DNA of 64,000 nucleotides. Source: QWHO01 sp021404945. GTDB taxonomy: Bacteria; Vulcanimicrobiota; Xenobia; Xenobiales; QWHO01. The notes under the pieces are model-generated. The model was not told the DNA's origin, searched no databases, and was given only the letters and a program-made list of their open reading frames with translations. A program made the translations under genes and the position numbers. The first letter of the stretch is position 1, and every line of letters begins with the position of its first letter. Location: NCBI GenBank assembly GCA_963169765.1, contig CAUJEN010000192.1, positions 124,001-188,000 of the forward strand, given 5' to 3'. Below are positions 57,748-64,000 of the stretch, piece after piece.

Positions 57748-58128
57748 CTACATCTGGAAGTTGATTTCCAGCTCCTCGTAGCTGTCGCGGTTGATGGTCA
57801 TGGCTTTGTTCATCTTGGTGTTGCCATCCTTGCAGAGGTTGAAACCGGCCTCGAGGTGCTGGGGGTTCTGGTCGTCGAGGTAACGGCGAATTTCGGTCAT
57901 CCCCTCCTCGTAGAGGTCCATGGCGGCGTAGGCCTGCTCGGCCTCGGCCGGCGCCGAGGCGGCGTAGCCACTCTCCTCGAGCCATTCGCGGTTGGCGCGC
58001 CCTTTTTCGAGCAGAGCTTCGTGGGTGGTGTTCAAAAAGTCGCGGAAGGCTTCCGGGCTCATTTCGCCCGAGAGCACCTGGTCGATGGCCTGGCGGATCT
58101 GGTTCAGCCGAGAAGCGATGTTGTACAG
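57748..58128 (-). CDS. helical protein of unknown function, probable CTG start
   Basis: I do not recognise this family. A GTG at 58077 gives 109 residues. A CTG at 58126-58128 gives 126 and is preceded nine bases upstream by a perfect AAGGAG (58138-58143). No ATG, GTG or TTG lies between them. The N-terminus from the CTG (LYNIASRLNQIRQAIDQVLS) is a regular amphipathic helix. The protein is acidic, fully helical by composition, with AEQAYAAMDLYEEGMTEIRR and FNLCKDGNTKMNKAMTINRD. It follows rarA by 23 bases and precedes the MATE gene by 3. I see no membrane helix or catalytic motif. Confidence 0.7.
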   Translation of the reverse strand: MYNIASRLNQIRQAIDQVLSGEMSPEAFRDFLNTTHEALLEKGRANREWLEESGYAASAPAEAEQAYAAMDLYEEGMTEIRRYLDDQNPQHLEAGFNLCKDGNTKMNKAMTINRDSYEELEINFQM

Positions 58129-58151
58129 GGCTGCGGGCTCCTTTATCCTGG

Positions 58152-59510
58152 TTAGGGTGATCTTCCACCCGTCCCGCCCATGCTTCCTTCTTGGGAGGGA
58201 CGGTAGACCTGAAGTCGTTGGGCAATCTTTTGCTCGTAGCCAAGCGGACCGGGTTGGTAAAACTGCCGGGAGGCAAGCTTGTCGGGCAGATACTGCTGGG
58301 CGGTCCAGTGGCCCGGGAAGTCGTGCGGGTAGCGGTAGCCCTTGCCGTGTCCGAGTCGGGCGGCGCCCTTGTAGTGAGCATCGCGCAGGTGGACAGGCAC
58401 GGCGGCGTCGGGGTGCTCGAGGGCGGCGGCCTCAGCGGCGAAGTAACCCATCATGCTGTTGGATTTGGGGGCGGCGGCCAGGTAGACGGTGGCCATGGCC
58501 AGGTGGTATTTTGCTTCTGGCAGCCCGCACCACTCCAGGGCCCGTGCGCATGAGGCCACGACCACGACTCCCTGGGGGTCGGCCAGGCCGATGTCCTCGC
58601 CGGCCAGGATGAAGAGACGCCGCATGATGAACCGGGGATCCTCGCCCGCTTCCACCATTCGGGCCAGGTAGAAGAGCGAAGCGTCCACATCCGAGCCGCG
58701 CACCGACTTGATGAAGGCTGAGACAGTGTCATAGTGCTGATCACCGCTGGCGTCGTAGCGCAGGGCCTTACGCTGCAGGGCCTCCTGGGCTCGCTCCAGC
58801 GTGACCGGCTCGCCCGGGGCCGATTCCACCGCCAGCTCCAGCGCATTCAGGGCCGTGCGGGCATCGCCTCCGGCCATCTCGGCCAGAAATTTGAGCGCAT
58901 CCTCCTGCGCCTCCACGCCGCGCCCCCCGTAGCCTCGCTCGTCTGTCATGGCGCGGCGCAGCATCTCCTCCAGGTCGGACTCGGTCAGAGCCTGCAGCCG
59001 GAAGATGCGGCTGCGACTCACCAGGGCTCCGATCACCTCGAAGAACGGATTTTCGGTGGTGGCGCCGATCAGCAGGATGGTTCCATCCTCCACATGGGGC
59101 AGCAACGCGTCTTGCTGGGCCTTGTTGAAGCGGTGGATCTCATCCACGAGCAGGATGCTGCGCCGTCCCGACTGCTTGAGCTCGGTCGCCCGGGCCACCT
59201 CGCGACGAAGGTCGGCCACCCCCGACAGCACCGCGCTCAAGGTGAAGAACTCGGCCCTGGTGTGCAGGGAGATGACCCGGGCAAGACTTGTCTTGCCAGT
59301 GCCGGGAGGGCCATACAGGATCATCGAGCTGTGCAGGTTGTCTTGCTCGATGGCCCGGCGTAGCATTTTACCGGGCCCGACCAGGTGCTGCTGGCCCACG
59401 TACTCGTCCAGGTTGCGAGGTCGCATGCGGGCGGCCAGCGGGGCTTTGGGGTCGAAGAGCGAGTCGAACAGGGAAGGCTCGTGCGAGGTCAGCGGGCGGC
59501 GCGGGGGCAT
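58152..59510 (-). CDS. rarA: replication-associated recombination protein RarA (MgsA)
   Basis: RarA is an AAA+ ATPase related to clamp loaders and acts at stalled replication forks. The 452-residue protein has the Walker A MILYGPPGTGKTSLARVISL, the Walker B RSILLVDEIHRFNKAQQDAL, and sensor 1 ILLIGATTENPFFEVIGAL. The C-terminal tetramerisation domain includes GEDIGLADPQGVVVVASCAR and YPHDFPGHWTAQQYLPDKL. Its length is normal. It is the first gene of rarA-small helical protein-MATE-argF. Confidence 0.95.
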   Translation of the reverse strand: MPPRRPLTSHEPSLFDSLFDPKAPLAARMRPRNLDEYVGQQHLVGPGKMLRRAIEQDNLHSSMILYGPPGTGKTSLARVISLHTRAEFFTLSAVLSGVADLRREVARATELKQSGRRSILLVDEIHRFNKAQQDALLPHVEDGTILLIGATTENPFFEVIGALVSRSRIFRLQALTESDLEEMLRRAMTDERGYGGRGVEAQEDALKFLAEMAGGDARTALNALELAVESAPGEPVTLERAQEALQRKALRYDASGDQHYDTVSAFIKSVRGSDVDASLFYLARMVEAGEDPRFIMRRLFILAGEDIGLADPQGVVVVASCARALEWCGLPEAKYHLAMATVYLAAAPKSNSMMGYFAAEAAALEHPDAAVPVHLRDAHYKGAARLGHGKGYRYPHDFPGHWTAQQYLPDKLASRQFYQPGPLGYEQKIAQRLQVYRPSQEGSMGGTGGRSP

Positions 59511-59776
59511 GGGCGGGAGTTTAGCGCCCGAAGGGGCTACGCCTGCTCGACCAGAGAAATTTCCAGCGACCGGCAGACGAATTGTCTACCGCCCCTGGGC
59601 GTGTTCGTCAGACTGGGCTATGCAGAGCGCGAGCTCCTTATACTCCCTCGCATAGACTGTGCGATGAATTCTCAACCGGTTGAGCTTCGTCGCATCGCCC
59701 GTGCCACAACACTTTGGGAGCGGTTCGAAACAACCTTCTCACCGCACGTCAGGTGGCCCGGCCAAGGCGACGAAGT
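59511..59776. other. intergenic region between htrA and rarA
   Basis: The spacer of 266 bases precedes rarA on the minus strand and follows htrA. I find no convincing gene; the plus-strand frames are short and out of character. It contains the palindrome AACCGGTT near 59672. Neither a clear -35/-10 pair for rarA nor a terminator for htrA is visible. Confidence 0.4.
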
Positions 59777-60883
59777 TTAGCGGCGAACCCGCACCCGGTT
59801 GCGCACTTGCTCGGGACGCTCGGCCACGCTGACCTTCAAAGTGACCTGCCTGCCGTCGCGCAGCACGTTGAGATCGGCCGTGGATCCCACCGGGGTGGCT
59901 GCAATCTGGTTGAGCAGGTCGCGATCCGAGTTCACCGCGCGTCCGTTTATGCCGGTCACAACGTCTTGCACCCGGGCTCCGGCTTGCTCGGCCGGTCCCC
60001 CCGGGATGACGCTGGCTACCAGGGCGCCGCGCTGGTCGGGAGCGAGAGCGAGCCTCTCACGTACTTCAGCCGTGATGGGGGCGATGCCGATGCCCACGAA
60101 GCCGCGCACCACCTTGCCCTGCTGCTTGAGTTGCTCGACGACCTCTCGGGCCAGGTTGATGGGCACCGCAAAGCCGATACCCTGGCCGGCGGGCAGAATG
60201 GCCGTGTTGATCCCCACCACCTCGCCGGCCGTGTTGAAGAGCGGCCCGCCCGAGTTGCCGGGATTGATGGCCGCGTCGGTTTGCAGGAAGTCGTCGTAAG
60301 GGCTGGCCCCGATGGTGCGGCCGGTGCCGCTCAGCACCCCCACGGTCACGGTTGCCTCCAGGCCAAAGGGGTTGCCGATGGCCATGACCCAGTCGCCCAC
60401 CTCCAGGGCTTTGGAGTCACCCAGACGGGCAGCCGGAAGGGGTTTGTCCGTGCTCAACTTGAGCAGAGCCAGGTCGGTATTGGGATCGGTGCCCACCAGG
60501 GTGGCTTTCAGCTCGGTGTCGTCCATCAATGTCACTCGCACCTCGCCGCGCCCGGCCACCACGTGGTTGTTGGTCAGCACGTAGCCGTCGGGGCTGATGA
60601 TCACCCCGCTCCCCTGGCCCGAGTTGGGCTCCGCCTCCAGAAAGGGGTTCTCAAGGGCAAATCGCCGCTGCTCGACGACCGAGATATTGACCACCGAAGG
60701 CTTGAGTTGCCTGGCCAGCCTGGCAAAGGTTCCCAGCTCGCGCCGCACCTGGACCCGGGTCTCATCCTCCGGCTGGGCGACGGCATAACGCGCCCCCAGT
60801 TGGAAAGCCCCCAGCATGAGCGCCACAATCAAGGCAAAACTGAGTGTCGAGGCCATCAGGCGGCCCCTTTGAAGGAGATTCAA
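59777..60883 (-). CDS. membrane-anchored HtrA-type serine protease with PDZ domain
   Basis: The 368-residue protein has an N-terminal membrane anchor (about residues 12-35, STLSFALIVALMLGAFQLGA). A trypsin-like domain follows, with His in LTNNHVVAGRGEVRV, Asp in DPNTDLALLKLST and Ser in NPGNSGGPLFNTAGEVV. One PDZ domain is C-terminal (RGALVASVIPGGPAEQAGAR). It is a typical envelope-stress protease acting outside the membrane. TTG at 60883 has GGAGG ten bases upstream; an ATG at 60856 behind AAAGGGG is the alternative. It lies 56 bases after dnaJ, so it may belong to the heat-shock unit. Confidence 0.93.
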   Translation of the reverse strand: MNLLQRGRLMASTLSFALIVALMLGAFQLGARYAVAQPEDETRVQVRRELGTFARLARQLKPSVVNISVVEQRRFALENPFLEAEPNSGQGSGVIISPDGYVLTNNHVVAGRGEVRVTLMDDTELKATLVGTDPNTDLALLKLSTDKPLPAARLGDSKALEVGDWVMAIGNPFGLEATVTVGVLSGTGRTIGASPYDDFLQTDAAINPGNSGGPLFNTAGEVVGINTAILPAGQGIGFAVPINLAREVVEQLKQQGKVVRGFVGIGIAPITAEVRERLALAPDQRGALVASVIPGGPAEQAGARVQDVVTGINGRAVNSDRDLLNQIAATPVGSTADLNVLRDGRQVTLKVSVAERPEQVRNRVRVRR

Positions 60884-60939
60884 GAGCCATCCACCTCCGG
60901 TTTGAGAAGTTCGTTACCAGAGACGTCCGAGCGGCCGGG

Positions 60940-61911
60940 TTAGTTCCCGTTGCGCAGGGCCTTCCAGCGCTCGATCAGCTCGATCTCCTCGCTGGAGAGG
61001 TCGCCCGGCACGTCGATCTTGACGCGGGCATAGAGGTCTCCAGCCGGCTCGCCTTTCATGCGAGGCAGCCCCTGGCCGGTCAGGCGAAACTGCCGGCCCC
61101 CATGGGTACGAGGTGGGATCTTCAGATCGACCTGGCCGCGAGGGGTGCGGAAGTTCACTTTGCCGCCCAGCACGGCCGTGTAGACCGGCACCGGCACCTC
61201 GCGGTGCAGGTCGTGACCCTTCACCTCGTAGACCGGGTCGGGCTTGAGGCGCATGACCAGCACCAGGTTATGCTCGCGCAGGCGAATCTTGGAGCCGTCC
61301 TTGACGCCGGCCGGGATCTTGACCTCGAGCGTCTGGGGGCGTCGCAACTGGCCCTGACCACGACAGGCGGGGCAGATGCCCTGGTCGGTCAAACCTGATC
61401 CCTGGCACTGGGGGCAGGCCTCGCGCTGATCCAGGGTCAGGGTGCGCGAGCTACCCTGAATGGCCTCCTCGAGAGAAACCTCGATCTCGGCCTCGCTTTC
61501 GGGGGGTTTTTGCGGCCCGCGACCACGGCCTCGGCCGCCGCCCCCCATCTGGCCGCCAAAGAAGTGCTCGAAGAAGCTCGAGAAGCCAGAGCCACCGCCC
61601 GCTCCGCCGAAGAGGTCACCGAGATCCTGGAAATCGAACCCCTGCGCACCCGACCACTGGCCACCCCCGCGCGGTCCACCCTGGGGCTGGCTCCAGTACA
61701 TTCCGAGCTGGTCGTACTTCTGTCGCTTCTCAGCGTCGGAGAGCACCTCGTAGGCCTCGTTGATCTCGCGGAACTTGACCTCGGCGCCCCGATCGCCTTT
61801 TTTAACATCGGGATGGTTCTCGCGAGCAAGCTTGCGATAAGCTTGCTTGATCTCTTTTTCGCTGGCGGTCTTGGAGACGCCCAGCGTCTTATAGTAGTCC
61901 TTGAACTCCAT
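60940..61911 (-). CDS. dnaJ: DnaJ-type co-chaperone with a single zinc centre
   Basis: The 323-residue protein has a J domain (about 5-70) with HPD in ARENHPDVKKGDRGAEVKF, a Gly/Phe-rich linker, and two C-terminal beta-sandwich domains. The zinc-finger region is reduced: only two CxxCxGxG units are present (CPQCQGSG and CPACRGQG, about residues 165-190) where normal DnaJ has four. It is intermediate between DnaJ and CbpA. It stimulates DnaK ATPase and delivers substrates. It follows dnaK by 12 bases in a grpE-dnaK-dnaJ unit. The symbol dnaJ is by position; cbpA is possible. Confidence 0.9.
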   Translation of the reverse strand: MEFKDYYKTLGVSKTASEKEIKQAYRKLARENHPDVKKGDRGAEVKFREINEAYEVLSDAEKRQKYDQLGMYWSQPQGGPRGGGQWSGAQGFDFQDLGDLFGGAGGGSGFSSFFEHFFGGQMGGGGRGRGRGPQKPPESEAEIEVSLEEAIQGSSRTLTLDQREACPQCQGSGLTDQGICPACRGQGQLRRPQTLEVKIPAGVKDGSKIRLREHNLVLVMRLKPDPVYEVKGHDLHREVPVPVYTAVLGGKVNFRTPRGQVDLKIPPRTHGGRQFRLTGQGLPRMKGEPAGDLYARVKIDVPGDLSSEEIELIERWKALRNGN

Positions 61912-61923
61912 CGAGGAGTCGGC

Positions 61924-63762
61924 TCAGTCCTTTACCTCGTATTCGGCATCCACGACGTCTCCCTCGCTGGCGCCGTTTTCGGATGCCGGGGCGCCGTTGG
62001 GGCCTGGTGCTCCGGCCTCGCCCTGCTGGCCGTAGAGCATCTTGGATACCTCGTAGATCGCGTTGGTCAACTCCTCCAGGCCGGATTTGACCTGGGCCTG
62101 ATCGATGCTGGAAGCCTCCACGGCGTTCTTGAGCTTCTCGCGGGCGGATTCTACCCTGGCTCGCAGCTCGGGCGTCACCTTGTCACCGGCGTCCTTGAGG
62201 GTTTTCTCCGAGCTGTAGATGAGGCTGTCAGCCTGGTTCTTCAGCTCGATCTCTTCGCGCCGCCGTTTGTCATCCTGAGCGTTGGTGTCGGCCTCGCGCA
62301 CCATGCGCTCCACGTCATCTTTGGAGAGGTTGGTGCTGGCTGTGATGGTGATTTTCTGCGACTTGCCCGTGGCCTTGTCCTTGGCGGTCACGTTCAGGAT
62401 GCCGTTGGAGTCGATGTCGAAGGTCACCTCGACCTGGGGCACTCCGCGTGGGGCAGGGGGAATGTCGGTGAGCTTGAAGGTGCCCAGCGACTTATTGTCC
62501 CGGGCCAACTCGCGCTCACCCTGGAGCACGTTCACCTCGACGCTGGTCTGCATGTCGGCGGCGGTTGTGAAGGTCTCGGCCTTGGAGGTCGGGATGGCGG
62601 TATTTCGCGGGATCAGCTTGGTCATCACGCCGCCCAGCGTCTCGATGCCGAGGGTGAGCGGGGTGACGTCGACCAGCACCACGTCCTTGACCTCACCCGA
62701 AAGCACGGCGCCCTGCACGGCAGCACCCAGGGCCACGCACTCGTCGGGGTTGATGTCCTTGGAAGGCTCCTTGCCGAAGCGGCGCTTGACGAACTCGGTG
62801 ATCATGGGCATGCGGGTGGATCCGCCCACCAGCAGCACACGGTCGATGGCCGCGATCTCGATCTTGGCGTCATCCAGGGCGCGCTTACAGGGAGCGGCGC
62901 AGCGGTCGAGCAGATCGTGGGTCAGCTCCTCGAACTTGGAGCGGCTGAGCGTCACGTCCAGGTGCTTGGGTCCGGAGGCGTCGGCGGTGATGAAGGGCAA
63001 ATTGATGTTGGTTTGAGAGACCTGGCTGAGCTCGATCTTGGCCTTCTCGGCCGCGTCGCGCAGCCGCTGGGCGGCCATCTTGTCGGCCAACAGGTCGATG
63101 CCATTCTCCTTCTGGAACTGCTCGGCCACGTATTCCATGACCCGCTGGTCCCAGTCGTCGCCGCCCAGGTGGGTATCGCCGGCGGTGGCTTTGACTTCAA
63201 AGACGCCTTCTGAGATCTCCAGCACGGAGACATCGAAGGTGCCGCCGCCCAGGTCGAACACAACCACGGTCAGCGATTCGTTCTGCTTGTCCAGACCGTA
63301 GGCCAGGGCGGCCGCAGTGGGCTCGTTGATGATGCGCAGAACGTCCAGTCCGGCGATGGTGCCGGCGTTCTTGGTGGCCTGGCGTTGAGAGTCATTGAAG
63401 TAGGCGGGAACCGTGATGACCGCTTGCTTGACCTGCTCACCCAGATACTGCTCGGCGTCGTGCTTGAGCTTCTGCAGGATCATGGCCGAGATTTCCTCGG
63501 GTGAATATTTCTTCTCGTCGACCTCGACGCGGAAGTCTGTGCCCATGTGGCGTTTGATCGATCGAATGGTGCGGTCGGGGTTGCTGACCGCCTGGCGCTT
63601 GGCCAACTCGCCTACCAGGCGCTCACCGGACTTGCTGAATCCCACCACCGAGGGCGTCGTACGGCTTCCCTCGGCGTTGGCGATGACGGTGGGCTTGCCA
63701 CCCTCCATGATTGCCACCACCGAGTTGGTGGTGCCCAGGTCGATTCCTACCACTTTTGCCAT
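61924..63762 (-). CDS. dnaK: chaperone DnaK (Hsp70)
   Basis: DnaK is the ATP-driven Hsp70 chaperone. The 612-residue protein begins with KVVGIDLGTTNSVVAIMEGG (phosphate loop). It has VVFDLGGGTFDVSVLEI and VLLVGGSTRMPMITEFVKR in the nucleotide domain, the linker VVLVDVTPLTLGIETLGG, the substrate domain to about residue 505, and a helical lid ending in the acidic GDVVDAEYEVKD. It is the usual length. The stop is 12 bases before dnaJ, and the ATG is 4 bases after grpE, so the three form an operon. Confidence 0.98.
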   Translation of the reverse strand: MAKVVGIDLGTTNSVVAIMEGGKPTVIANAEGSRTTPSVVGFSKSGERLVGELAKRQAVSNPDRTIRSIKRHMGTDFRVEVDEKKYSPEEISAMILQKLKHDAEQYLGEQVKQAVITVPAYFNDSQRQATKNAGTIAGLDVLRIINEPTAAALAYGLDKQNESLTVVVFDLGGGTFDVSVLEISEGVFEVKATAGDTHLGGDDWDQRVMEYVAEQFQKENGIDLLADKMAAQRLRDAAEKAKIELSQVSQTNINLPFITADASGPKHLDVTLSRSKFEELTHDLLDRCAAPCKRALDDAKIEIAAIDRVLLVGGSTRMPMITEFVKRRFGKEPSKDINPDECVALGAAVQGAVLSGEVKDVVLVDVTPLTLGIETLGGVMTKLIPRNTAIPTSKAETFTTAADMQTSVEVNVLQGERELARDNKSLGTFKLTDIPPAPRGVPQVEVTFDIDSNGILNVTAKDKATGKSQKITITASTNLSKDDVERMVREADTNAQDDKRRREEIELKNQADSLIYSSEKTLKDAGDKVTPELRARVESAREKLKNAVEASSIDQAQVKSGLEELTNAIYEVSKMLYGQQGEAGAPGPNGAPASENGASEGDVVDAEYEVKD

Positions 63763-63766
63763 TGGG

Positions 63767-64000
63767 TCAAGCCTCCGTTGTCGCTTGGGGTTGGATGTTG
63801 CTGGCCACCTTGACCAGGCTCGGCCGCAGCACGCGGTCTGCCATGCGATATCCGCGTTGTAGCTCGGCCACGATGGCCTGATCGGGCACGTCGTCGCGCT
63901 CTTCGAGCATCATTGCCTCATGCAGGTTGGGGTCAAACAGCACGCCTTCGGTCTGAATAGGCTCCACACCGTGATTTTGCAGGAGCTTGTGATACTCGCG
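63767..64000 (-). CDS. grpE: nucleotide exchange factor GrpE (5' part cut by window edge)
   Basis: The frame is open to the window edge, so only the C-terminal 77 residues are seen. They match the GrpE beta domain: YHKLLQNHGVEPIQTEG, FDPNLHEAMM and VAELQRGYRMADRVLRPSLV. GrpE releases ADP from DnaK. Its stop is 4 bases before the dnaK start. A GTG at 63967 is internal, not the start. Confidence 0.95.
   Translation of the reverse strand, partial: REYHKLLQNHGVEPIQTEGVLFDPNLHEAMMLEERDDVPDQAIVAELQRGYRMADRVLRPSLVKVASNIQPQATTEA

Noticed and set aside
56393..58381. 662-residue minus-strand frame over the MATE gene
   Set aside because: It is out of frame with the MATE protein and the small helical gene and has a Pro/Arg/Gly/His-rich shadow composition.
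59385..59780. 131-residue plus-strand frame between rarA and htrA
   Set aside because: The first half is antisense to rarA and the end overlaps htrA. The remaining 38 codons after ATG 59664 have no ribosome site or recognisable structure.

Overview
The window is one contiguous piece of a GC-rich bacterial chromosome. It is densely packed and almost entirely core and housekeeping genes. I see no transposase, phage gene, integrase, CRISPR array or rRNA. The SOS box in front of lexA is of the GAAC-N4-GTTC type found in Firmicutes, Actinobacteria and relatives. Complex I is encoded without nuoE, nuoF, nuoG or nuoI, and there is a DUF4127 gene, a 7TMR-HD/ybeY/dgkA operon and a FecR/CHASE2-cyclase operon. 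Together these suggest a Gram-positive-related ('terrabacterial') lineage, possibly a poorly cultured phylum of the Vulcanimicrobiota/Eremiobacterota or Armatimonadota kind. That placement is inference, not identification.

Layout. 1-13.4 kb is a respiratory block on the minus strand: hemL, a polyprenyl diphosphate synthase, nuoABCD-HJK, then (past a DUF45 metallopeptidase gene on the other strand) nuoLMN, a small helical protein and the start of an ECF transporter S component. 13.6-17.3 kb (plus) holds a membrane-tethered HTH protein, a zinc-type dehydrogenase that seems to start at CTG, and a ComEC channel without its nuclease-like domain. 17.4-23 kb (minus) is smc, an unrecognised TIM-barrel-like protein and DUF4127, with a divergent TPR gene. 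23.5-26 kb holds amrS and ychF, each ending in a related hairpin repeat. 26-30 kb has an unusually large GlmS-like protein followed by a tRNA operon (CAT, Glu, Val) with a clear promoter and terminator. 30-32 kb (plus) encodes a 48-residue membrane peptide, an aspartyl beta-hydroxylase-like enzyme and an esterase. 32-37.6 kb (minus) has a glpD with an N-terminal extension and the pgpH-ybeY-dgkA/PAP2 operon. 37.8-39.3 kb is lexA with a clear promoter and SOS box, two small downstream ORFs and a strongly structured end.

39.3-44.3 kb (minus) is the most unusual system: a secreted FecR-domain protein followed by two CHASE2-adenylate cyclase paralogues. One keeps both metal-binding Asp but has lost the transition-state Asn/Arg. 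The other keeps Asn/Arg but has lost the first metal Asp. Because class III sites form between two chains, this predicts an obligate heterodimeric cyclase. 44.3-50.9 kb has ftsK, divergent rpoZ plus a degenerate PilT-like ATPase, nnr, and rplM-rpsI with promoter and terminator. 51-55.4 kb (plus) is a membrane/TPR protein, asnB and a methyltransferase. 55.4-59.5 kb (minus) is rarA, a small helical protein, a MATE transporter and argF. 59.8-64 kb (minus) is grpE-dnaK-dnaJ-htrA.

The other recurrent oddity is the start codon. The dehydrogenase, the MATE transporter and the small helical gene before it all appear to begin at CTG, two of them behind an ideal Shine-Dalgarno sequence.
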